NCBI RefSeq assembly: GCF_051014445.1
Contig: NC_135140.1
Coordinates: forward strand, 17,105,501 to 17,169,500
DNA length: 64,000 bases
From: Colletes latitarsis
Lineage: Eukaryota; Arthropoda; Insecta; Hymenoptera; Colletidae
Reading direction: 5' to 3'
The position numbers and the translations under genes are program-made. Below, in pieces: positions 47,606 to 59,055 of the stretch (positions are counted from its first letter, which is position 1; the number at the start of each line of letters is the position of its first letter). The notes under the pieces are model-generated. The model did not search any database, was not told the origin of the DNA, and worked only from the letters and a program-made list of their open reading frames with translations.

Positions 47606-50600
47606 ATAAACCCGCCAGAAATCTCGTTTAATCACATCAATGTTTAATAATTTCTACATGGCGCTTGTTTGACGTTTGGCATGCAATTACTCCATTCCGG
47701 GACGCCAGATCCGTGGTCGTCGCTCGTGTCCGTTGTCGGAACAGTCGATATGTCAAAGGAAACGCGAAATCGAGGGGAGCCCACGCGACGTCGAACCCCC
47801 GTCGGTACCAGGAGCATTAAAAGACCCGTCGACCCGTGGAATTCCTCCCCGTAGGAAGTTCGCGCGTCATCGTCGACTTCTCTCCTTTAATTATCGTTCT
47901 CAGTCCCTCTTCCCCCCTCCTCTCGCGGAATGCATAACTAGCATAACAAGTTACCCGTACAGCTGCGAGACGAGGCCGGGGAAAGAAACGAATTTCGTGG
48001 GCTGAGAAAGAGAACGGCAAACGGTGAGGAGCGGGGCGAAGTGGGTGGCACGGAGGCGGTGGGGAGGGGGGGGGCAGAGGAGTTGCATTTTAGTTTATTC
48101 ATATTCAAGCGCGCACCGGAGAAATCCGCCGGTGGGATCGAGCCATCCGCAGAGGATTTTCCGCGTTTGCAAATTGCGAGGCTGCAGCTGCAATGCGGCT
48201 ATCACGGCCCGGGAGGGGGCGGTTGGAAGAGCCTAGAGGTGGAAGTGACGGAGCTCGAAGGAAGAGGGGCTCGGCGTTCGTTAGAAGCCGTCAATTAACG
48301 CGAATCGAATTAAGCCGGTGTTATTCGGCACCAGTCGAAATACCGGCACGCACGCGGGGTCCGTTCTCTTAGGAAAATGTCTCCGGTTACGCCAGTTACA
48401 TCTACGCCTCCACCAGCTTAAATACTAGGATCGTGGCGTTATCGCGTAAGGAAGATCGAAGGTATCCTACCTGTAGGCTACCAGGTCCATCGAGAGACCA
48501 TCTGTCTGGAAGAGGCTATCTTCCATCAAGAAGGATTTGTGAGTCGGTGGTGGGAGATTGAAAGATGTTTTGAAGTGACCACTCTATTGATAACTAAGTA
48601 ATTTGAACAGTAGTTTGATGCTGGTCAAAATGGACGTAGTCATCCTCCATCCTATCCAGTTCTTCTCTAGTGTAAACTCTTGAGAGTTGGGATGAAGATG
48701 ACCACAGTTCTAAGGTACAGGTTTTCTGACCTTTACTCGGATCATAGTGACCTTGTAACCTAGGATTAACAGAAGGATGGTCAGCTCAAGAATGACTACT
48801 CAACAAAGTTGCTCTATGAACAGCTAAACCAAGCGCGACAAACTTATCTTCTTTATTTGTGACCATCTGGCAACATTAAACCTAGAATTTATGTGGCAGT
48901 CACCCAATCGCTACTAGGGCATCTTAATATTGTCTCTGGCAGACAGGGAAGAGATTCCACTTGAATCAACAAGAGACTAATGGACTCGGAGACAGAAGAC
49001 TATAACCAGCTACTGCAAGAAGCATTTGAAGATGCTAACCAAGGGTGAAAGAGTTGCTGCCCTAGTAACCAAGCTTTAAAGAGAAAGTGGTTGAAAGTGG
49101 TTTAAAATCCCAGATTGGTATCGGTCAAAATAAACAGACATCTTTAATCCTCAGACTCCAAGCCTTTTAGACCCCTCAGGGTCCTCGTTTATTTAACAAC
49201 CGATGAAGTTTATATGTTTCTCTCTTCCTACACTTGGTCCTCCAGCTTCCTTTTTGAAACAATTAACCCTCCTGCATCGTGTTGTTAGATCTTAATAGAG
49301 GACCACAGGTGAACGGATGAACGAAAGAGTTCGTCGATGTAAATAGTCCGAGTATACGTGTATATTTAAACCGTTTTGTCTTGGAAATATCTCCGGGCCT
49401 GGCGACACATGCTCGCCTCACCCCCTCCCCCCTCCCCTCGTCCGGCGTGCGTTTGCTTTTTCCGTCTGCGCGCGGAGCAATCGGTCGGAAGCGTGCCAGG
49501 GAAAGAACAAGGGCCGCGCGGTGGGGGGGAACGAGGAAATCAAACGCGCACCCGCTCGTCCCGGGCGATGCTGTTACACGGAGACGCTTCTTCGCGATGT
49601 TTGCTGTGAAAACACGTGCCTTCGTCGACGTGGACGAGCGAAAGACTCGCAGCGGGGGTGGGGGGGGGCGAGGGGACCGAGCAAGGGGGAATATTATATC
49701 CCGGGCATACTTCGATACACCGCGTCGCATTCCGTTTCCCTCAACCCCACCCTCCTCAACTCCGACAATGTTTCGAAATTCTTCTCTTCGCGTGCGTCCT
49801 ACTTGAACGCGCCTCCAGACATCTCGATGCTCCGCGCGAACGTGTTGCAGACAGCTCCTCGAACGTCTATCGCACTACGCCGATGGGAGATTGTTGCAGT
49901 CGTTGTCTTTCGACACCTTCCTTTCGCCTGTCAAATTTGCTCGTCCACTTTCCTCTCTTAACCCGGTCGAGTTCCTCCCAGACACTCGTCGCGAACGTAT
50001 TGCGATTTTTCCGCGACGTACGAGCGGTAATTTCAAGTTTGGAACAGAAATAGTGTATCTATATCGAGTCGAGTTAAATAGGATCCTCGGGGTGGGACGA
50101 TTTGGCCCCATCGCTTTCCCTCGAATGTGCCCTCGTCACCCTCCGGGTCTTACATATTTTAAACAGTGTCGGATGACACCCGATAGCTAGGCGACTGTCT
50201 CATTAGTATCACTCGGGCAATTCCCTTGGAGATCTTGTTAAACTTGTTGAGTTATACTTAACGCTGATCAAGTTGGGAGGCTGTGAATGAGAATATGCAT
50301 GAACCAGGAAAGCATCGATTTAGGATTTTCGTTAATTGCTGGAAGCATACTGTAGTGTCTCGCTTATTGACCGAAGATTGCCCCCGATATATGAACCTAC
50401 TTTCAGTTTCGTTGTTGGGCAGCCTCAGAAACAAAAGATACTACCTTTCCTCGATAACTGATACACTCCACAGTCAGTTATCGAGGTACTACCGTGTTCG
50501 CGACAGATCTCTAACACTATTCACGAAGGGAGTCTGGAATAGTTAGGTCTGACTTCCCCGAAGATAATCTTCAATAGTTCCCACGCTGACTCCAGTCATC

Positions 50601-51759
50601 AAGGTTCATAGAACCCCCATTGAAGACACCCTTCCACCCCGTAGCTCCATATTCGCGCAATCTTCACCCTCGCTGCTATCGAGTTCCTCGTGTATCCGAT
50701 CGTCCAGAGCAGCGAAGGACGTCGAAAAGGGGGGAGGGGGCGCGCATCTGCACGACAACGGAGTGACGGGGCACACCCTTCTAGCGGAGCCGTCGGCTCG
50801 GCGGAGATATAAATCTGCCGAAATTAATTAGGGTAGGTAAGCCGCAATTTAGCGTAGCGCCAGCCAGTGCCAAGACAAAGTTGTCCCTCTCTCGTTTCGC
50901 TCGCCGTCCCCCGTCCCCCGCCCCCGTTCCCCGCCGTAGGGGAGCTCCTTTACCTACTCTGCAGTATAATATCCCTTATTAGAACACGCCTGGCAGAAAC
51001 TGCGGAACGTGGATATCGGAGAGGAACACGAGAAACGACGAGGTGCCGGTTCGGGGCGCGGGAACGGTTGACGGTGGTTTACTTGGCAAGTCAAACATCC
51101 TACAGCCTGCAATATCCTGCCAGGCAGGCCTGTAAGATACTGGTAAGGCTGAATTGAACGCACCGATCCCCGTCGTATCCCTTGCCTCCCTCCGCCCCCT
51201 CTGGCAGACTGTGCCACGGCTCCGAGCGAAGCTGCAAAGGTTTAGTCCTGACCACATCAAATGGACTGGCCGCCTCTCGGTATGCAAAGTATGCCCGCTG
51301 CTAAACCTGTACGCGAAGTTTGCCCAACACAGGCTTTCAGAAGGGCGCGTGATTAGAGCGACCAGGTGACGCGGCGTTAATGCAAATAGATCGATGGCGG
51401 CTGATCGAACCCAGGAGATTGATACCCCAACGAAGTGGCCCCGGATCGCGTAACGTCGGGGCGGTTAATACAGCGGCGTGAAAACTGTGCCACGGATTTT
51501 TCTGGGGCGTTAAAAAACTTTCGGTGCACCGGCGTTCCAGTTCTCGTCGAGCGAACCCGCCATGGCAGAGCGACTGCTTCTGCTTGGCCTTCTTAGAGGC
51601 TGGCGCGGTACGATCAAAGTTGGCTATTACTACTTGTTCCGGAGGGAAGTAATACAATATGAGCAGACGCGCGGGTGCTGTGGTGCTTGTTCGTGTGCAC
51701 CGAATCGTTGGAAAGTGTATTTCTGGCAGGCAATTTCTTGATAAAAAGTAGCTGAGAAG
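47606..51759. other. No gene seen; GC-rich patches
   Basis: Bases 47700-48300 and 49380-50050 are GC-rich, with G runs (48061-48074, 49652-49669) and overlapping frames in up to three plus-strand phases. About 48470-49150 is plain mixed sequence with weakly repeated words (GGTCAAAAT plus ATCCTC near 48625 and 49127). Near 50700-51350 the GC is again high, and CCTGCCAGGCAGG at 51116-51128 is a 13-bp palindrome. No gene or RNA was recognised. Confidence 0.45.
50449..50486. repeat. Short perfect inverted repeat (13-bp arms, 12-nt spacer)
   Basis: CCTCGATAACTGA at 50449-50461 is the exact complement of TCAGTTATCGAGG at 50474-50486. Pairing does not continue beyond 13 bp because the flanks ACTACC and TACTACC are direct and not inverted. 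It is too short for a microRNA precursor, and a dyad binding site is possible. Confidence 0.6.
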
Positions 51760-51990
51760 TGTGGGAACTAAGCCTTTTGAATGTCTGAAAGTTTGTGGAT
51801 CTGGATTCTGAAACCAGTAACCCTGAAACCTTGAACTCCTGAACCTTGAATTCTGAAAGCCCTGAGCCTTGAACTCGGAAAGTCTGAACGTTCCGAATAG
51901 TGAGGTAGCTTCTAAAACCTGAGACATTAAATTCTGAAAGCCTGAAACTCTGAATACCTAATTCCTGAAGCCACTGAAACCACAAAAAAC
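51760..51990 (-). repeat. CTGAAACC/TTGAACTCTGAA word repeat
   Basis: Phrases such as ATTCTGAAACC, CCTGAAACCTTGAA, CTCCTGAACCTTGAATTCTG and AAAGCCTGAAACTC recur every 10-25 bp. The words are close to the complement of the TTCAGA vocabulary at 39.5-45.5 kb, so the polarity is reversed here. Minus-strand frames through it (51614-52021) are low-complexity (RLSEF and VQEFKVS-type strings) and are not credited as coding. Confidence 0.65.
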
Positions 51991-52956
51991 TTCGTAAGCG
52001 TGACCAATAAAGACGAAACATTTAAAAGTAATTGCAATTCATACTGGTGAAATTTTTGCTCGCTACCGACGAAACAGTATTATTGTCGCGCTGCAACATC
52101 GCAGATTCGCTAATGAGTCCGGTAATTGGAAATTTTTTGCCCCCGGGGGGTTCAGGTCGCAGAAATCTGTGAATCGCGACAATTCGCGTGGCAATTACCA
52201 TTCAATCAAAATTACAATTCATTCAAATGAATCCGAATTACAGTCGACGCGATTTGTCCAAAATTTCAAATTCCGACGACTAATTTCCCCCCCGCCGATC
52301 CGATTCGGGCCGCGTTGAATTTTATAGGATTGACGCAATTAAGTTCTCGATGCATGTAAATCGCGAAACCCCGCGTAAAGCATTCCTGGTGCGCTATAAC
52401 CGGGCTCGCAACGATCACGGTGAAATTAAATTTAATTCCGTAACCTCTATCAACGAGAACGTCGTGCAATTCGGCGTGCACGTCTAGTCTGCTTGAAATT
52501 CCAAGAATATAAGACGCGACGATTGCTTCTGAAAGTGGTCCCCGCACGTTTGTACCGCAGTTCTAGCGTGCACGCGTTTACACGCGCGAATCTTTATCCC
52601 GGAGGCGAAAATAAAACGAAAAATTCCAGACGATCCGTGGTGCGTGCGATGCGATACGGTCCTCGTTCTTCCACGCTATTTATCGGAAATAGGTGTCCCT
52701 CTTACGCTCCATTTTTGCCTCCTCTGCCGCAGCTCTTCGAGAACTCTTGTGGTTATATCTACTTTCCACCGGGAACAACAAAAATGCAAATGCACCAAAG
52801 ATTTTTCATCGTTTTCATGCTATTTTGTAACAGGTTTCAGGTAACATTTAAGACATTTACGTGGGGTAGTTATCTCCGCCACATTGAGCTACTCTCACCT
52901 CAGTATAGAGAGATAAATTGGTATAATATTTAGGTCAGGTTGTGGAGTTATTATTA
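51991..52956. other. No gene seen
   Basis: Unique-looking sequence, AT-rich to 52300 then mixed. A 146-codon plus frame at 52493-52933 has no recognised domain. No RNA or repeat was found. Confidence 0.5.
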
Positions 52957-53345
52957 TACAGGTTCGGTCACCCCTGGGAAAAATAAGAATACCATAGATG
53001 GAGATTTCATTGAAAAGTTATTAACGTTTAAAGGTCCGCTCGTACTGAATTTTTTTCTCGAAAGTTGGTAGGATTTCGAGGGTATGTCTAATGACCAAAA
53101 ATGATAGTAATTGACCCCAGAATCTAGAAATAATTTTTTTAGAACGATTTGAAAAATTTTTTTTTCGTCGAAAAAATTAGGCACCTATCCGAATTTTTTT
53201 CTAGAAAGTGGATAGGATTTCGAGGGTATGTCTAATGACCAAAAATGCTTATAATTGACCCCTGCAATCAAAAATAATTTTTCCAGAACGATTTGAAATT
53301 TTTGAATCAAATTGTTAATAACTTTTTAATGAAGCGTCAGTCAAG
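52957..53345. mobile_element. Long-TIR element, copy 4 (degraded, right end lost)
   Basis: Starts TACAGGTTCGGTCACC at 52957, preceded by TA at 52955-52956. The left TIR is heavily deleted: the TCTAGAGGCC portion is missing. Two internal subrepeats follow (about 53040-53165 and 53190-53300). Similarity stops near 53345, just inside where the right TIR should begin (AACTTTTTAATGAAGCGTC), and the terminal CCTGTA is absent. It is an immobile remnant. Confidence 0.75.
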
Positions 53346-56300
53346 AAATCGAAACCAAAGTGTCGCTTTTGCGGACAATTCGAGAGGCTTGGTGTATCGT
53401 CGAACGCGTTAAATATCTTGTAGATAGGAAACATGTATATCGGATTAACATTCTGCGGTATCGTAGACCCAGTTAGCGCGACAGTATCGATCCTCGCGTT
53501 ATCGATCTTCGATACAGGGTAGACCAGAGGCGCCCGTAGCTCTCGAACGGCCACGAAACGATAATCCTCCGCCTCTTTGCCAGCCCAGCCCAGGACCTCG
53601 ATAACGTCTTAAACGGTTCCTCCCGCGATTCCATATCTCGGACGATTCAACGTCCGGTTATTCCGCGCGGCGATCTCTGTCCAAAATCAAATTCCATTCT
53701 CGATTTCCACCCCCTCCGTCGGAGACCGTGGACGGAACCGGAACAGAGGAAAAGGACGATAGCGCGTGCGGTCCCGTTCGAGGGAAAAATAAATTGCGCG
53801 CCCCGACGTCCGACCGGGAAGTTCACGACGGAATATTGATTCCCCAGAGGGGGTTTGGAAGGCGACGTCGCAGAAAGAAAAGGCGACTTTTAACCGATAC
53901 ACGTGCACGGGCCGCACGTGTACACACACCTGCCCGCCGACGGCTGGCTTCCCAGCGTCTTGGATTCGCGTCGCGTCGACGGATGATACCGTTCACGGAA
54001 CCGGAAGCCGATTCGATTCGGGAGTAGAAAAGGAGCAGCCTCCTCCAGGAACTTTCGCACGACCGACGACGGAATCGCAAGATAAGCATCGATTCCGATT
54101 CTTCGCGAAATGAGGGTACACCAGATCGCTCGGAAATATTTTTATGAGGGACCTCACGGACCCTGGAAACATCGCTAACGGGATTTTATTTATTTAGGAC
54201 GCGCGGGGACTCGAAAATTGTTGACTAACCCGGGCAGTCCCGTTGGTCATCCGACAGCTAATCTGAAGCTTTTGTACGGCATCGAGAAGATACTCGGGGG
54301 AGACTTCCGTAGGGTTATTCGAGGATAGTATTTCCGATGACAGCTTGTATTTCTAACTCGACGCGCTGGCAGGTTATTTAGAAGATGTCTGGACAGTCCA
54401 TAATCAATTCGACAGCCTCTGTCTTTCGGTGTCAGCCTACGTTCCTGAGAGAACGCGTCGACCATGTTGTTCAGGGTACTTTTCTCAGCCTATGACCTTT
54501 GTTGGAACGTACGTGTCGCGCGGCGATGTCAGGGAACTCCCTTTAATCCCATAAATTTTCATGACGCTCCATAGGACGGGTTCGACGAATTTCCTGTTCC
54601 ACTCCTCCTCTTTACGTTCCCGCCAGACAGACCCCCGGAGGAATCCTCTGCGAGCTGGCACGTAGAGAGCTAGAGCCCATTCTGTGATCTCGCGGATATG
54701 TTAAATTGATCGTGGACAATAAGAGGAGAACGGGCGTATAGAGGTTCTTGCGGTGTTCCAGACTGGATTCCAGAAAAAGGTCGTCGCGACGGAGTTAAAG
54801 GGCTGCCCTACGGTCGAGGGTCCCCCGCCGCGACGACTTCTACAGGGACATTAATTTTCGACTTGGGACGTTCGCCTTACTCCGTGCATGTTTATTCAAT
54901 TCCTACCGAGTGTTTCTTCTTCCACGGACCTCCTTGAAACTCTGCTCCACGTCATAATGGATTCCCCCACCATTCGTGCCTTACTTCCACCTCCTCCTTC
55001 TGGTCGTCGCGCATTTTCCTCGGTCCTACCCTCGTTTAAGAGCCCCAGACAAGGTTGATTTGTTTTCCCCTTTAACGCGATGCACCGGGAAACACAGAGG
55101 AAGGCCGAATTTTATTCCCCCTTCCACTTGGCTCGTAATCTTTTTCCGTTTTCTCATTTCTGCGAGGGAGGAACGCGGAATGAAAACCTTCTGGACCAGC
55201 GGGATTCGAACCGGGGTCATTTCCTTCGCCGCTAGACGTATTACGCAGCTGCACCCAAGAAGCTCCCATATTAGCTTGTCCCTTTTTCTGGACATTTTTC
55301 CTCGAGAGATTAACTGTATTCGCAGCAGCTGCTTCCCTTTTCCACCGTTTGCTTTTGTGCTTTTTCCCTCGTAGCTTCGAAACGAGATGTAAACAGCCAG
55401 GGACACGACCACGCGAACCCCGACCCCACTACATCGTACTGCGGAACGCTAATGGAGGAACTTGGATAGACAGGTGGACGAGTCGTTCGATGCAGTCCAG
55501 CGTGTTTAAACTTCCAGTTAATATTACTAGTCACTGGTCAGTGACTGTGCAATAAGGTTAACGATGGACGAAACCAATGAGTCTAGTTTACCGGCAGCAA
55601 CATCCGTTTACATGTTTTCCACTCTTACAAATACAACTGCCTCGAGCCTCTGGAGGAGGATGAGGCACGAAAGATCAACGTTTGGATCTGATCGCGAAGG
55701 CTAAACTCGCGTCCAGGTTGTACTGCAACTTTAGCTCTAAAGTCTGCCTTGGGAATTAAACTCCAATCTTGCAATTAAGTTTGAACACGAGGCCAAATGA
55801 GGGTCCAGGTCTTCCCACGCTTGGGGAACCAAACTACAATTACGAAAAGCATTTAAGGATCTTAACTGAGCTTGAAGACACCGTTGACTCGTTATTGGGT
55901 GTTAGGGAATGGTCTTACGGAGTACCATGATTCTACGTTCCTATGGTCACAAGGATTCTTTGATACCACTTATGGTTCATATCTCACTCCCTTCTGTGAA
56001 CATCAGAAAACAAGAAATCTTAATTGATAGCTACTTCTATAAGAATAAATCTGACCATCCATAACCCCATCCAGAACTTTCCGAAACTAATCGTCCAAGT
56101 CACCAGCTCAGATACTGACGCAAGAAAGCAGACCTTGATAAAGCGTTCTAGACCAGGTGGGGGTGAAGTTTAGGTCAGAGGGACGTCAGGTTTCCGAGGC
56201 TAGATCCGTCCGGAGCGATCGCTACCAATTTGGTCCTGATTCCTGGCCACCGGTTTTATCGAGCGTGAAGGTTTTTCAAAGGAAAAGCGGTTAGCAACGG

Positions 56301-58505
56301 ACGGGGGTTGGGAAATGCAAAGGAAACGCGGCAAGAAGGTAAGGATCGAATCGTCTGAGGTGTGGGGGTGGGTGCACGGAGCTAGAATGGTCGAATACAT
56401 TAGGAGAGATCCTATCGAGGAGTACAAGCCGTTACCTGTGTTCGCCTCGGACCAAATTGGAGACTCGTCGTGGTTTCCTTGGGATACGGCTCTGATCCTC
56501 GGCGACCCTTCGCGAGAGACGTTCGCGGAGTGACAAATGGTCCTGCCACGGCCGTTATTTCGTGTTCCGTGGCCTCTCTTTCTCTTCTTCCCGACTCTTT
56601 TTCCGCCGCGTTGGGTGGGGAAGGAACGCTGTCGCCCTTCGTCTTCGTGATCCCGGGATCGCGAGACGGTTATTGGACGATGAAAGGGAAAACGGCGGAC
56701 TTAATTCGCTGCTTCTACTAATTGTAGAGATGAGTAATGAACGAGACACCGATTTAAGAAACGAACAGTGCCCGCTGTTCCTCGACTCGCAAAGAATTCT
56801 AATTAAGACTCCGGAGGTCTTCGTAAATATGAATTTTGTCTTCGAGTTCGTTTTGGGGGACATGGATGTTTTCTCGAATGACGTCGATTCTGGAACGAAG
56901 GGAGGAGTTTCCAATATTGAACCGGGGAACTTTCGGGATTCAGGGAACGAACAACTCGGAACTAAATAATAGGATGACTTCTGAACTCCGTTAGTAACAG
57001 GCTAGCGCACGTTAAACCTCGCCTTTAACCCACTAAATAGCTTCAACTCCGAGCCAATTAATATTCGAATCGCATTTGACCTGCATCCTTCTTACTAATG
57101 CCTCGTAGCGCGCATCGCGAATGCAGGATTGTCGTTCAGATATGTATACAAAGGTCCAGTAACTCGGTAACCAATGTTCCGCGTTTCGAAATCCTAAACC
57201 GCATGGCGCTAAATAACCCTAACTCAAAGAGGTCCATTGCGGATCGCACCGCTGCGTCGATGCACACGTGCGAGCGGGTCTTAATGCGTCGCAAGGGACG
57301 CGCGTTTCAGCCAATTAACATTCGCACAACCGGCAGAAACCGAAGCTAATTACACGAAAGGGAAACCAGCCCGAACAGCGATGCTTCGACCAAGAACTTA
57401 ACTCTGGTTCGCTGTGGCTTGGGGAAAAATAGAATCTTGTTAAAATGCCTTGATGCAAACCGTGATCGCCTGACATGCTTGACAGGGGAATAAATTAGGA
57501 ATTAAATGAGGATCCACGTGCAACATTTCTCGTCAGATCGATTAGGTGAAGTGGTCGACGTGTGTTTAGTGTTTAATTGGGAAAACCTTAACCTACTTAA
57601 CAGTTTAGTTTAAGAGACCATCAGAGTTCTCCAAGTATACAATTGCTTACTCTTTTTGTGATGTATCGTCAGCTGTGGGGGATGACAAGCTAAGACACAG
57701 TAGATGTCAGGGGTCCTAGAAAGTACCTAATCACTTGTTCCAATGTAATTATTGATTCCTAGACCTGGGTCGAAGAAGCTCAGCGAGGACTTCAGGGGCA
57801 AAGTAGCCCACAGTTGAAAGTATCTCAAGACACACCTGTTATGGGACCTACATAGAGGATCCCACGCTCAGAACAGGATCGACAGAATGGTCTAGACATC
57901 CCTTTATCAACTTGTCTGAAGAGACCTATCCAAAAGAGCTAGGGGTAGTAGAACAACTCCAAGTGGCTGAGCAAAGATCATGTTTGATGGGAGAAATCGT
58001 GCCCCGGGGGCACCGTTTTTATGAGAACGATTTAATTGAGTGGGCCGCGCACATGTGCAGAGAGGAATCACCGGCGCGGTCACATCAGAAGAAATCTCAA
58101 GCGGGATAGGTATTCAAGGCTTCACCCTTTCGAGCGCAATGGATCGCCTCGAGTGACTTCTTCCGTTCTCACGAGCCACGATTGTCCGCGGCGTTAACAG
58201 CGGCTCTTTACTATCACGTTAAAGATAAGCACTTATTACCGCCCGCTGCGAGCAGCTATTTACAGACAACTGTAGGCGGCGACGTTGAGTCCTTTCAGCG
58301 ACGATTAGCCCGGCTGGTATGCGAGTGCATTTTTCTCGGATGCCATCTTCGTACCCGGCCACGAGAGGTATTAAGAGCTTCTCTCTATACATAGCAGACG
58401 CAGACTTTACCAGTCGAGTAGAACTTGGCATGGAAAATTGTATTCAAAATTCCTTAACGCGTACATGATTCTTGAAACTGGAGCATTAGATAAGTCTAAA
58501 CTTGA
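53346..58505. other. No confirmed gene; tRNA-like remnant near 55.2 kb
   Basis: GC-rich at 53560-54100 and 54960-55400, mixed elsewhere. The plus frames at 56315-56533 and 56562-56969 and at 57912-58109 have fairly protein-like composition but no domain I can name and no clear splice context. About 55640-55900 carries weak word recurrence (CCAGGT, AAACTCCAA). No repeat array or complete RNA gene is supportable. Confidence 0.45.
55193..55262 (-). pseudogene. Decayed tRNA-like sequence (tRNA-Arg-like), low confidence
   Basis: On the minus strand a perfect pol III B-box core, GGTTCGAATCC, lies at 55212-55202. About 35 nt upstream is a D-arm-like segment with GCGTAATACGTCT, resembling the D-arm to anticodon-stem part of arginine tRNAs. 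The anticodon stem-loop is not foldable and appears partly deleted. The T stem pairs at only three of five positions, and the acceptor strand GGTCC has no partner at the 5' end. It is therefore not a working tRNA; it could be a tRNA pseudogene, part of a tRNA-derived SINE, or a chance B-box. Confidence 0.3.
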
Positions 58506-59055
58506 GTCCAGGTGCTGGAGCAAGTCTGAACTCAAAGTTCCAGGTCGAATCCTACCCACAAATCCTGTTCTAATGCTTCACCATAAGTCTGAAGGATTCA
58601 GGTGCAAGTTGGAGCTTGCTTCTATTGCTATAACAAAGTTCGAATCCCACATTTGAGTCTGAATATGGGTTGAAGCTCTAGTCCAGGTGCTAGAGCAAGT
58701 CTGAACTCAAAGTTCCAGGTCGAATTCTAGCCACAAATCCTACTTTAATGCTTCACCATGAGCCTATAGAGTTCAGGTGCAAGTTGGAGCTTGCTTCTAT
58801 TGCTACAACAAAGTTCGAATCCCACATTTGAGTCTGAATATGGGTTGAAGCTCTAGTCCAGGTGCTAGAGCAAGTCTGAACTCAAAGTTCCAGGTCGAAT
58901 TCTAGCCACAAATCCTACTTTAATGCTTCACCATGAGCCTATAGAGTTCAGGTGCAAGTTGGAGCTTGCTTCTATTGCTATAACAAAGTTTGAATCCCAC
59001 ATTTGAGTCTGAATATGGGTTGAAGCTCTAGTCTAGGTGCTAGAGCAAGTCTAAA
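58506..59055 (+). repeat. 175-bp tandem repeat, about 3.1 copies
   Basis: Units start GTCCAGGTGCT at 58506, 58681 and 58856, with a partial fourth (GTCTAGGTGCTAGAGCAAGT) from 59031. The period is exactly 175 bp throughout. Units 2 and 3 are nearly identical and unit 1 is more diverged. Each contains GTTCCAGGTCGAAT, CTTCACCAT, GGTGCAAGTTGGAGCTTGCT and GAATATGGGTTGAAGC. 175 is not a multiple of three, so no frame continues through it. Looser relatives of its words (AAGTCC, CTCAAGTG) extend to about 59150. Unit length is satellite-like but the copy number is low. Confidence 0.9.

Noticed and set aside
49263..50190. Cluster of 100-155-codon frames as a gene
   Set aside because: GC-rich, stop-poor DNA; up to three plus-strand phases and minus-strand frames are open together, with low-complexity Pro/Arg strings.
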